DNA from: Halisarca cf. caerulea
Taxonomy: Eukaryota; Porifera; Demospongiae; Chondrillida; Halisarcidae
Length of the DNA stretch: 64,000 nt
Reading direction: 5' to 3'
Assembly: GCA_963170055.1 (NCBI GenBank)
Contig: CAUJGJ010000069.1
Span: 158,201-222,200, forward strand
Shown piece after piece: positions 1 to 64,000 of this stretch. The notes beneath the pieces are model-generated. The model ran no database searches. It saw only the letters and a list, made by a program, of their open reading frames with translations, and was not told the origin of the DNA. A program made the position numbers and the translations under genes. How positions within the stretch are numbered: the stretch's first letter is position 1; every line of letters begins with the position of its first letter.

Positions 1-4
1 AATA

Positions 5-531
5 CAGTGGGACCTCCACCTGAATAAGGACACTTTGGGGACAACACAAATTCAGCTAATTCGTTCTTTATAGAGAGGTTTTCCTCTTTGGGAGGTTCGA
101 AATGTCTTGTAGGAATTATACTGGGACTGTAAGTCACGTCTTTGTAGAGAGGTTTATTATACAGTGTCCCTATTTGGGAGAATCCACTATATGAGGGTCC
201 CCTGTATGCAAATGCCTAGGACAAACTATGACAGGGTGCCAAGGGCGGGACAACATGAACAATGTTGCCATTTTGGTAGTCTCAAAGGTGTACGCATTGC
301 ACAGGTTCCACTGTAGTTGGACCTGACTCGTGCAATCATTGGGCCTGGGGAAAACATCTCTGTAACCCCAAAACCTTCGATCCACCTGAATGAGTATATA
401 ACAGACCATTGTCACACATCAAGCATTCCCATATACAAATGTTAGCAAAATGGACAATGATGGATCTATAGCAGTACATTCCAAGTCAACTTCCATGCAA
501 GTGTGCGGTTCCTGTGAGGAAGGTTTCACTG
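5..531. mobile_element. candidate pogo-like MITE (TIR CAGTG...)
   Basis: The left end reads CAGTGGGACCTCCACCTGAA and the right end, reverse-complemented, starts CAGTGAAACCTTCCTCACAG. Both sit next to TA, as expected for Tc1/mariner-pogo elements. At 527 bp it is longer than the other members in this window and holds internal copies of the same terminal motif, so it may be two nested elements. No coding capacity is seen. Confidence 0.4.
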
Positions 532-573
532 TACAAAAACATGCCATGAGGTCACTTCATGAACTTCACAAGT

Positions 574-1040
574 ATGTAAGTACTATTGCATGACTAGTAC
601 GTACGTACTAGCATGACAAGCACATACGTACTAGTATGACAAGTACACAAGTACTAGCATGACAAGTACATACGTACTAGTAGGACAAGCACATACGTAC
701 TAGTATGACAAGTACACATGTACTAGCATGACAAGTACGTACGTACTAGCATGACAAGTACACATGTACTAGCATGACAAGTACACATGTACTAGCATGA
801 CAAGTACACATGTACTAGCATGACAAGTACACATGTACTAGCATGACAAGTACATATGTACTAGCATGACAAGTACGTACATACTAGCATGACAAGTACA
901 CATGTACTAGCATGACAAGTACACATGTACTAGCATGACAAGTACACATGTACTAGCATGACAAGTACACATGTACTAGCATGACAAGTACATATGTACT
1001 AGCATGACAAGTACATATGTACTAGCATGACAAGTACACA
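574..1040. repeat. 23-bp tandem satellite with palindromic core
   Basis: About 19-20 tandem copies of a 23-bp unit of the form ACTAGCATGACAAGTACACATGT. Each unit contains a palindrome (GTACACATGTAC, GTACATATGTAC or GTACGTACGTAC). Variation between units is almost confined to the central palindrome bases, while the CATGACAAG spacer is constant. Confidence 0.9.
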
Positions 1041-1572
1041 CACACACTATTACATGATACCAAAACACCCTCCCTCCCCCATGTACCCTGACTGTTAAAC
1101 ACCAACTTGGGAAGACTTGTGTTTGGTGTTCACCATATACCACCATACCAGATGTTAACCATCATAGCAATCGCTGACAGGAGTTAAAAGGGTTGAACAG
1201 TTCAAATACTCGGACACACATGGCACATGTCTTAGAGAGCGGTGAATTACTGTGGCTACGTAGTTGACCAGGTTCACAAGGTACCGTATACGCTTTAATT
1301 TTCACGTGGTTTAATATTCGTGGTATTCGCGGATTGGAAGCCATCCACCAAAGTTTAGTCCTGTGAAAATTTAGATCGGGCTCTTGTACAATGGCAAAAC
1401 ATGGCCGTCCACGAATAATAAAACGCGAAAATTGCTAAAAGACAAAATCCGTGAAAGTTCAAGCGCATATGGTATACCAGACATACATAGACAACAATAG
1501 AATCACGTCTAGCTTACATAATGGGACATATTCTACCTACAGAAATACATACAGATATACTGTAAGGACATT

Positions 1573-1746
1573 GACACTACTTCCTGCCACTGGCACTACT
1601 TCCTGCCACTGGCACTACTTCCTGCCACTGATACTACTTCCTGCCACTGGCACTACTTCCTACCACTGGCACTACTTCCTGCCACTGGCACTACTTCCTA
1701 CCACTGACACTACTTCCTGCCACTGGCACTACTTCCTGCCACTGCC
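1573..1746. repeat. 19-bp minisatellite
   Basis: About nine tandem copies of CACTACTTCCTGCCACTGG with few substitutions (TGCC/TACC, CTGG/CTGA). The 19-bp period shifts frame each copy, so coding is unlikely. Confidence 0.9.
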
Positions 1747-2183
1747 ACATTTTGACCCTTCAAATAAATGGATTCTGAATAGAGTAGAATACTGTACATG
1801 TACGTATGTAGCAGACTGAACTGTTGTGCTGTGCTACATGTTGTGTTGTTTCAACTATTAGGGCATTGCATAGGCTTTGTAGGACAATCGATTACTAGTT
1901 CAGTGTTATTCACTAAGGGATTGTAGTCTGTGCGCGATGCTGCATTAATGAATACAATCATTCAGTTTGATCCTTGGTGAACCAGTTGCGGGGACGTTAC
2001 ACATACATAAATTATATTACACACCTAAATGTAAAGGTCTTCTCAACTTCAAATAGAGAGCACTAACCAGACTAAATAATGGCCGAAAAGCAAGAATGTC
2101 ATTGCATCTCATTTGCATGCTGTAGGTAGTACTATGAAGGCACTGCATCGAAGTATACACTTGTGATTGAGTGGTGTATGTGT

Positions 2184-2646
<463 letters not shown>

Positions 2647-2875
2647 CACATGTACAGTATGCTTGTGGGGGCTAGGAGGGTGTGTGGGTGGGTGCGTGTT
2701 GAATTTAAATTAACCAGAGATCAATGGTCTACTCCCCAAGTAGCACACCATAGTATTAACCTACATCTGTAGGGGACTAATTGGTTGCAACATAGATACT
2801 ACAAAAAGTATCTATGGTTACAATATCATATCACGTATCAAAGTGAGAAGGTCACACACAGTGTCCTTTCAAGTG

Positions 2876-3000
2876 TAGTCTAACTAGCTAGCCCGTCTCC
2901 GCAAGCGCCCTAGGGGGGGGGGGGGGGAGGGGGGGGTGGGGGGTTTCCGCCCCTTCTCGCCCGTAGGGCACTTGCGGAAACGGGCTAGCTAGTTAGACTA
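2876..3000. mobile_element. Mutator-like mini hairpin element with 9-bp target duplication
   Basis: The arms form long terminal inverted repeats of about 37 bp. The left arm begins TAGTCTAACTAGCTAGCCCG and the right arm ends GGGCTAGCTAGTTAGACTA, with matching CCGCAAG/CTTGCGG inside. A poly-G centre separates them. The element is flanked by perfect 9-bp direct repeats TTTCAAGTG at 2867-2875 and 3001-3009. A 9-bp duplication with long inverted repeats is the hallmark of Mutator-like elements. It is non-coding and non-autonomous. Confidence 0.75.
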
Positions 3001-3090
3001 TTTCAAGTGTGTCAGTAGAAAAAAAAACGAGGAACATGTTGATCAGTATTGCATCAATACAGTAGCTTGGCAAAGCACACGACAATCGAG

Positions 3091-3257
3091 ATGTGACCTG
3101 CATGTGACCTGCATGTGATGTGACCTGCATGTGACCTGCATGTGACCTGATGTGATGTGACCTGATGTGATGTGACCTGTATGTGACCTGCATGTGACCT
3201 GCATGTGATGTGACCTGATGTGATGTGACCTGTATGTGACCTGCATGTGATGTGACC
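3091..3257. repeat. 11/16-bp minisatellite (GTGACCTGCAT)
   Basis: Tandem array of GTGACCTGCAT and GTGATGTGACCTG subunits in mixed order, giving about 14 copies of the TGACCTG core. Confidence 0.85.
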
Positions 3258-3537
3258 AACGTAGTGTCCTACAGTATACTCACTGCTACATACACATAAT
3301 CCCACACACTATTGAGTTCTATGTGTGATTTTACTTGTATGCAAACAAAATCCACCATGATGAAAGGTTACATTGGGCCCTGGGGAAGCTACATGAAGAG
3401 TTGGAGCATCTCAACTCCACTTATGGTTACAATATCCTCCCATTGATGACAGTAGTCTATGAACTCCTGACAATGTACTTTAGGGCTTGGTAATAAAAGT
3501 GGTAGGGCCATTGTTTCACCTGCCCTAGTGGTTCCTC

Positions 3538-3915
3538 CGGCCCTGCACACAGCACACATGTACACCAGATGATCCAAGCACTTCTGGCCCTGCACACAGC
3601 ACACATGTACACTAGATGATCTAAACACTTCTGGCCCTGCACACAGCACACATGTACACTAGATGATCTAAGCACTTCTGGCCCTGCACACAGCACACAT
3701 GTACACTAGATGACCTAAGCAATTCTGGCCCTGCGCATAGCACACATGTACACTAGATGATATAAGCACTTCTGGCCCTGCACACAGCACACATGTACAC
3801 TAGATGATCTAAGCACTTCTGGCCCTGCACACAGCACACATGTACACCAGATGATGCAAGCACTTCTGGCCCTGCACACAGCACACATGTACACTAGATG
3901 ATCTAAACACTTCTG
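3538..3915. repeat. 47-bp minisatellite
   Basis: Eight tandem copies with a 47-bp period, for example CCCTGCAC at 3541, 3588 and 3635. The unit carries CACACAGCACACATGTACAC and AGATGATCTAAGCACTTCTG. Substitutions are few. There are no spacers, so it is not a CRISPR array. Confidence 0.9.
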
Positions 3916-4336
3916 TGTCTCTACTGAGTGTATGTGTGCTGTGACAGAGGTAAGCTCAAAAGGGTGGTTGCACTTGCTAGGGTTTCTGTATACAGGACCT
4001 GCCTGTCTGGTGCATTGAGCCTCAAAGAAGACTTGGAGTTTATCTCAAAGAAGAAAGGACAGAAGGGCAAAGAACACCTTCCTGGCAATTTCAGTGAGTG
4101 GGGTGATGATCAGTATTATCTTAGCCGTGGGTGTGTGGAATTGAGTGATAATTATAAGTATTCATCCCAAAATAGGCCTCAATTAACAAGATCACCATAG
4201 GAGTCACTGTGAAGGAGTCAACACTTTAAACCATTCTATTTAACACATTCAACACATAGATGTCACTCAAACACAACAATCTCACCTGAATAACACATAG
4301 ATTGCACACAATGCTTGCAATGTGCTCACACACATG

Positions 4337-4338
<2 letters not shown>

Positions 4339-4425
<87 letters not shown>

Positions 4426-4493
4426 GCACGCACACACACACACACACACACAAACAGACACACGCGCGCGCACACGTGTATACACACACATAC
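4339..4493. repeat. (CA)n microsatellite
   Basis: CA dinucleotide tract with TA, GC and AA interruptions. Confidence 0.95.
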
Positions 4494-5228
4494 ACAACAT
4501 AGGGCAATGAAAACAAAAAACTGTATGCAAAATCAGAACAGCCACATCAATTTAGGTACCAACAGCACATGTTGAAACTGTCACTGTTTGAGTTCTGTGC
4601 GTTTGACCGGGCACACACAGAGGACCATTCGGGAATTTCTCTCAATCTCTTACACATACTTAGTAAGAATTATTTCATTCACAAATTTAAACTATGGATT
4701 ATTAAAAGTAGATATTCGTGAAGCTCAATATCCCTGTGAAACTACCAGCCTTCTCTGCATGTGTGTGTCTATATCTAGAAACACACAAACAGGACAGAGG
4801 CTGCACAGCAGAGGATGAGTATGTACATAAGCATGTCAATGCATAGTGAGGCTAGTTGGAATAGAGGCCCAGCATAACAAAGGTTGCCGCAGGTTGCGTG
4901 ATCTCACATGCCCTACTGAATTCCTCAGCAACTGCACACCCCTCACTCCCTGCATGTACACAGGTGGAGCTGTCAACACAAGTAGGAACCCGATAATGTC
5001 ACCAGGCCAACACAGATAAGTACACTTCCACATTCACATACAATCACATACATATTTACACACAAAAGCCATAGTGAACTTCACTGGATGACAATATGGC
5101 TGAGTTGTGGTCCTTTGCAGGGTTGCTATATCCACTGACATGTAATATGAGCTTACAAAGTTCCCATAGATATGCATTACTGGAATACTTCCACTCAAAC
5201 CAAGTCTGTGCATGTGTGCATGTGTTAT

Positions 5229-5243
5229 GTGTGAGTGTGTGTG

Positions 5244-5328
<85 letters not shown>
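5229..5328. repeat. (GT)n microsatellite
   Basis: About 100 bp of nearly pure GT. Confidence 0.95.
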
Positions 5329-5331
<3 letters not shown>

Positions 5332-5598
5332 CATGTTTAACCATTTTCATGCTTAGATTGCATTTACTGCAGCACACACATACATATTTGCACATACAAG
5401 TGTTGTCGTGGGCCAATATATGTTCAAACATAAGTTGCACAACAAACACTACAGCAACTTTAGCAGCTGGCTCCTACAGTACCTTCTTTCAAGTGTCCAT
5501 GCTACAGACTAGCATCCAGCTACCAAAATGTCAAGAGTTCACTTGTACGTTTCAGGCTTGTATGATACAGTAAAGTTTAGTGTAACATGTACTGCGCT

Positions 5599-5764
5599 CA
5601 GTAGGCCCTCATGTATCTGACTGTGTGTACTCCTTAAATGTCTTCGATAAACCACGCATCGGATAAATCAGGGTAGATTGCAACAACTTAGAGACGCGAT
5701 TGACGACATAGGGTCAGATAACAGGTTCTCAGATAACCCATCGTAGGATAACTGAGGTGTGCTG
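5599..5764. mobile_element. degenerate pogo-like MITE candidate
   Basis: The left end CAGTAGGCCCTCATGTATCT and the reverse-complemented right end CAGCACACCTCAGTTATCCT are loosely alike. The interior repeats GGATAA(C/A) motifs. This is a weak call made because similar, better-preserved copies occur nearby. Confidence 0.3.
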
Positions 5765-5955
5765 TACTCAATAATCTACCTATCCAGTTGTGTGCGTGTG
5801 TTAGGTATACACCATGCCTATGGATTCTGTGTTACTCAAAACCCCTCCCTTGGCTGCATGTCATGTGACCTACTAAACTGACACTGTAAAGTGTAAAGAG
5901 GGATGACATGAAGTGGTGGGTCACTGGCTACATTGGGGGTCAAACTACTTAAATA

Positions 5956-6121
5956 TAGTGGAACTCCTCCAATGTAGACACTCCTCAAAGGTGGATACAT
6001 ACATACGTACCACTGGAACCAAAGGATTCACCATCCTTGGCCATACTACGTATATGACCTAAGACACAGGACAATCCTTTTTGCGGTCCCAATGTGTGTC
6101 CGGAATAGAGGGGTCCCACTA
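5956..6121. mobile_element. pogo-like MITE, 166 bp
   Basis: Terminal inverted repeats: left TAGTGGAACTCCTCCAATGT, right (reverse complement) TAGTGGGACCCCTCTATTCC, with GGACAC just inside the right end. The same ends recur at 26348-26539, where an insertion can be shown by comparison with paralogous introns. Confidence 0.6.
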
Positions 6122-6776
6122 TTATCCCAATACACACTTGTATTCTTCCAATTTATAGCTGAAGGAGGAGGTTGTTCACCATACAGTAGTGCTACTGAGT
6201 CGTACAAACATGTACAAATGCTTAACAGCACTATGTGTATGCATGCTGCATAGGTGTTTCAAATTTACAGATGTCACCAAAAAAGTTGAGTCTACGGAAG
6301 AGTACACATCCAACATAGAGATGAATATCGCATAACATATCTGTATGTACACAGTGTGAACACACCAGTGCTGAGGGTACAATGATCAATTATAACTGAA
6401 TTACAGGCAAAGAAGGAGACAGACAACAACACTAAGTGTCTCCTGAGCACCTATTTGGAATATGGTTCGACAAAAAGGCACGTGTTTTCACTGCTCTCCC
6501 TCCCACTGGCTAAAAACACCAAAGAGTTACCAATGTCAATGGCCCTACTCAAACAGCGAGCCTATGGCTTCCAGCATTCCACATGTCTGCTTGCAGATTT
6601 CACCTTTGGTGTTGAAAGGTAAATCTGGAAGGGGAACCATAACAGTGCTCCATACACCCAAGCCTTTGGACATTCAGAGCCTCTTTGTGTTAGTTCTGGC
6701 GCCTTGTGGTTAACAAGGTCACACCCTGAGAACAATACAGCATGATGCACAAATGCATAATTCCCGAAGCCTATTA

Positions 6777-7121
6777 TAGTGGGACAGATAAGGACATTGA
6801 TGACCAGCATTGTACGCTAGGAACACATGCAATGCAGTGAATGCATGAAAGGAGAAAGGCTATTGTTGACAGCCAACTACAAATAAAACTGACTGGGTAC
6901 AAGTACGTATGCTTGCACCTGACATGAGTTGAACACAACACCAAAGTTACAACTAACACAAGGTTATGCATTATTAAAGATATACATACATAGTGTACAT
7001 AGACACATACAGTATGTAAACTTGTATAATAATTACTGTTAGACAGAGTTGATAATCCCGGCACCTCCCAATCCAGCATGCTTTCAAGCCCATTGGGTGT
7101 CAGATAAGAGAGGTTTCACTG
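6777..7121. mobile_element. pogo-like MITE candidate
   Basis: The left end TAGTGGGACAGATAAGGACA and the reverse-complemented right end CAGTGAAACCTCTCTTATCT pair imperfectly, sharing AGATAAG/CTTATCT. The interior is non-coding. Confidence 0.35.
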
Positions 7122-7625
7122 TAGTCTACAGTACATAAACAGATACAACATATGAACGCACATATCACCTAGCAACTGCATACAATACACATACTATGAT
7201 CAATCCAAGGCTGTTGTGTCTACAAGAAAGTACAGCCTTTTTACATTCCGTGAGCCAGTTCCAGTTCAGTGGAGAGGGTTCACCCTACAAGTGGAAACAC
7301 AAAACTTGTAGGATAAATCAATACGCCCACATATACACAGGGGAGCACATGGTGTGATGGCTGTGATGAGTTCAGTTGTTGAGAAGTGTTAGAAGTGGAT
7401 CAGTAGACAGGGATGGTTCCCACACATCACCAGGGTGGGACACTGCCACAGTCAAAACTGTGGATGAGGAATTCCTGTTGTCAACAATAAAATCACTTAT
7501 GAGAAAATGGTGAACTCTTCAGTGCAGCAAGTACTGGTGGATAGCTAAGCCCATAAGGACTGCTGCCAATAATACTCACAGTCACTGCATAGTGGGATAT
7601 AGTTAGCCTAATTGGTACAAGTGAA

Positions 7626-7796
7626 CAGTAAAACCTGCCTTAAAGACCACTTGCATATAAAGACCACCTGTCTATAAAGACCATGGTAGGCTGACTATTT
7701 GCTACTTCAGCTGTACTAAAGCATCTCTGTACAAGGACCACCTGTCCACAGAAATTACTTGGTCCCTTGAATGCTCATTATATACAGGTATTACTG
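7626..7796. mobile_element. pogo-like MITE, 171 bp
   Basis: Left end CAGTAAAACCTGCCTTAAAG; reverse-complemented right end CAGTAATACCTGTATATAAT. Internal AAAGACCAC/AAGGACCAC motifs repeat four times, like the subterminal repeats of this element class. Confidence 0.6.
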
Positions 7797-7893
7797 CATA
7801 TACATATCCTTAAGTGAAAGTGTATAATAACATACAAATCCATGCTCACTGAACATATTGAACATATTACGCCTCGCTCATACATGAGTGCAA

Positions 7894-7994
<101 letters not shown>

Positions 7995-8434
7995 CTGCCT
8001 GTGAATGTGCTTTCCTGTAAAATTGTTTGGATAGGAGTGGATGGGAAGAACCAATCTTCAAAGACAATCCTCATAGTCAAAGCCATAGGAACAGAAGTAC
8101 AAATGAAGTCATTTACCACTTATCAACACTTCCTCTGTGTCTGAAATTCATGGAATTCTGCAAAATAGGATTCTTACAACTCTCCTTCACTCAAACAAGA
8201 GTTGTTTTCTCACAGTCAGAGCGCATAGCAACATTAAGAATGATTGGAAATTTATCACAGAAGAGACATCATTTTATTTGTTCAAATTCTTCCCATGGTC
8301 TACACACTGCATGAAAGTCTGTACAGAGAGTAAACACATGATGATCACATACTAACGAGGTAACTTGTAATAATATTATGCCAATACTGTATATAGGACA
8401 TGCAAAGTTGTGTAGGTATTCCAAACTAGAGGTG

Positions 8435-8695
8435 AAGTCATACCTTGTTTATCGACACTGGCTTATCTGAACACCTTATTTATCCAACAATGTGCTGTGA
8501 ATCTCCATCACTACACTGTGTGCAATCTGCCCCGATTTGTTCAACACCTGGTTCATCTGACACATTTCATGAGGAACAAATGTGGTCAGTTAAACAAGGT
8601 TTTCTGGTCGGTTGAATAAGGTTTTCTGGTCGGTTGAATAAGGTTTTCTGGTCGGTTGAATAAGGTTTTGTGGTCGGTTAAACAAGGGCCCACTG
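8435..8695. mobile_element. pogo-like MITE with internal 22-bp tandem repeat
   Basis: The left end AAGTCATACCTTGTTTATCG pairs with the reverse-complemented right end CAGTGGGCCCTTGTTTAACC. Inside, GGTTTTCTGGTCGGTTGAAT is tandemly repeated about four times (8597-8690), apparently an amplified subterminal motif. No ORF. Confidence 0.55.
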
Positions 8696-9832
8696 TACAT
8701 GTATGAACATATGACTCATTGTACATACATAAGCGTACATGTAGCACACGCTGAGTCACTACATGCTCACACGCATAGAAAGATTGTGGTTGCACACCAC
8801 AGCTTATAGCACTTCACACCCATACTAGTCAAGGTCGCCCACTATGATTGCCACACAGCCTGGTGTTGTCCATTGAGCGTCTATGGTGTGGCCACTCGAA
8901 GACAAATGAGTACACCAGCAAAACGGATGCATAAATGCCAATGTGTGCACATATTCACATAAAAGTACTTAAACACTGCATACGAACATAGATAATGCAT
9001 ACATATGTAATATGAGCACATACGTACTACAGGGAGTGTTCGCATTTAATCACTGGTAAGCGTACTTCTGCATCATGCAGATGTATAAACAAATCTCTCC
9101 GGGATTTTAGACAATTGGTCAGCCCATAGATACTCCAACTATGGTTAACCTTATGTATGGTCCAAATGTGCAGATCAAGTTTGCAACATGAGCCAGTGTA
9201 GAGAAGAGGATGCAATAAAAAAACATTCGACTGAACATGTATCTCAACGATATGAATGCTGCTTACAATAGGCCTACCTTTCACCACAGACACTGTAAAC
9301 CATAGAGACTTGCATCTCAGAGAGAGACTAGACTCGACTCGTGTCACATTCGTGCTACCATAGATCTCTGATGCTATGCAAATGTGTGGGGAAGACCCTA
9401 TCATTTCAACATAATGAAAAAGGCGCGCGAGTGGCGCGGGATCACTATGCAATGCTGTCTGCATGTCGACGACGTGGATTTTCGATCATGTTCAGTTGTT
9501 CGCTTGGAGAATTCCCATTTCGGTTGCATTTGTAGATGTAAGAAACAATGCAAAACTTGAGGTATATCTTAATGTACTGGAATGCCGAGTATTCTCAAAG
9601 TGGCTTTATTTGCAAACATACTGAGTGGTTGCGAGGTCATAACTCAACACCTGATGTACGTAGAATGGGCCAGAAACATTGAAAATTTACCTGTATCAAA
9701 GTTTCTACAGCATGATTGGGACCACCTCGTCATGGACCAATATACACCTTCTACTTGAAATTCCTCTGCGAACGGACTTGTAAGGTAAAGCCCTACAAGG
9801 CCTACTGTTCTTGCATTGACTGTGTATTGAGC

Positions 9833-9841
9833 TATAAAAAG
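9833..9841 (+). promoter_or_regulatory. candidate TATA box
   Basis: TATAAAAAG preceded by GAGC, on the strand of the giant gene and about 680 bp upstream of its start codon. No initiator or 5' UTR splice structure can be proven, so this is only the best-looking core-promoter match in the flank. Confidence 0.2.
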
Positions 9842-10518
9842 CACCCCAGACCTTACTGATTCCTATTCGTCTGTCCTCTGGTAGGAGTCGTTCGTACGTA
9901 TCTGTTGTTGCAGGTTGTGGTGAGTTACACAACGTACGTACATACAATGATAGGCTTGCTCGGGCTTGCTTATGGAGGTTGCACTGAGTAGAGGCCCTCA
10001 CCTTGCATGTATGTTTTGCCATTGAACAAGCTCTATTCCAAGCTATCCTTTACCCCTTAATCTGGTTATCTTTTGCATGGAGGATGCACTGTGTAACGTG
10101 ATGTATAGACACTAAAGCAACTCTTTGCTAAGTGTATTGGTATCCCCAATGATCGACTCTGCAGAAAATAGAAACTGTATTGGTAGATGCTATCAATAGT
10201 TGTAACAATGCTTGTGCAAAAGGGACCGAGGTATCCATGTTTCACACCACGGCCTTGTTTGTTTTGCATATAGCATAATAATATATTTATTATAGTATGG
10301 TAATATGCTATGTATATCTTTATACCATCTTAATTGGTACACTGCCGTAGCTGTGGTCTAGTCTCAATAATGGTATACATGCTTTTATATTTGACACTGC
10401 ATCCTTGTATAACGATTTTCTAAAAAAATATGTTACTTATACCATCACTGATCATGTGTTCTTCTCCCATCCACTGATGCAGTTCTTCTGAGTAACACGT
10501 ACCTAGTAGCAACAAAAG

Positions 10519-63710
<53,192 letters not shown>

Positions 63711-64000
63711 TCCCAACCTACGATATATGCCCTCAGATCTGATCAGCCCCCATTTTGTAATATCATTAGTTGAATAATTATTATGAACTCAATCTGCCGT
63801 TATCTAAACAGTGACACTTATATATATGCCATATATAGCAGTTTATTGCATTTTATATGTAGTTAGTTATAATAATGTTTGAGTATGTCACTTATGCAAT
63901 CAGTGTATGATAATGAATATAAATGTTATTAGCCATATGGAATTATAAGCCACTGCATCTACCGCATATATATGCATGGTATTATAATATTGCAGTATAA
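63711..64000 (+). other. 3' flank / presumed 3' UTR
   Basis: AT-rich sequence after the stop codon. No canonical AATAAA is present; the nearest variant is AATATAAA at 63916. No further gene is seen before the window ends. Confidence 0.5.

Noticed and set aside
1270..1462. TTTTCACG/CGAAAATT-rich stretch as a MITE
   Set aside because: The inverted similarity is loose and no flanking duplication was found.
3538..3915. CRISPR-like regular repeats
   Set aside because: The 47-bp units abut without spacers and vary internally; the genome is intron-bearing eukaryotic. The 23-bp array at 574-1040 was rejected for the same reason.
3928..4200. 90-codon plus-strand frame
   Set aside because: Not recognised, starts inside the tail of a minisatellite, and has no supporting exon structure.
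9027..9464. 145-codon minus-strand frame
   Set aside because: No recognisable domain, no splice partners and no composition shift. Treated as chance, although the adjacent CpG-bearing stretch 9418-9480 could belong to a promoter.

Overview
The window is from a large, intron-rich animal genome, most likely a marine demosponge. The evidence is spliceosomal GT-AG introns, many (CA)n/(GT)n microsatellites, several small DNA transposons, and one giant secreted Calx-beta repeat protein resembling sponge aggregation-factor core proteins. The species assignment is inference.

Layout. Bases 1-10518 hold no gene I can support. They carry minisatellites, CA microsatellites, a Mutator-like 125-bp mini-element and several pogo-like MITE candidates. 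A weak TATA-like site lies at 9833. Bases 10519-63710 are a single plus-strand gene that I reconstruct as 94 exons encoding 6063 residues. It has a signal peptide, 49 consecutive Calx-beta-like repeats, and a C-terminal module resembling the C-terminal region of inter-alpha-trypsin inhibitor heavy chains (ITIH, related to VWD). No membrane segment is visible. All 93 introns interrupt codons after the first base (phase 1), so any internal exon can be lost, gained or skipped without a frameshift. Bases 63711-64000 are 3' flank.

Inside the gene, repeats 1-10 (10734-23204) and 42-49 (53310-61913) are diverged and unique. Between them lies a higher-order array, repeats 11-41 (23479-52868), built from eight repeat types that I call A-H. 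Block 1 is A B C (D E)x3 C C C' D F G H. Block 2 is A B D F G H. Block 3 is A B C C C' D F G H. Exon lengths are nearly fixed per type, and intron sequence is shared between paralogous positions, so the blocks arose by genomic segmental duplication. Block 2 lacks the C C C' segment of block 3, and the junction can be located inside an intron.

The introns carry a second story. Paralogous introns keep the same microsatellites, including (GT)n tracts that begin exactly at the 5' splice site of B repeats. Several mobile elements sit in only one of the three blocks, so the other blocks supply empty-site controls: two hAT-like elements, a 999-bp element with TAC duplication, a pogo-like MITE, and an approximately 1.1-kb insertion with a zinc-binding-type ORF. 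How the protein works is inferred: a very long calcium-rigidified extracellular fibre with a C-terminal module that may allow Asp-Pro cleavage or covalent glycan linkage.
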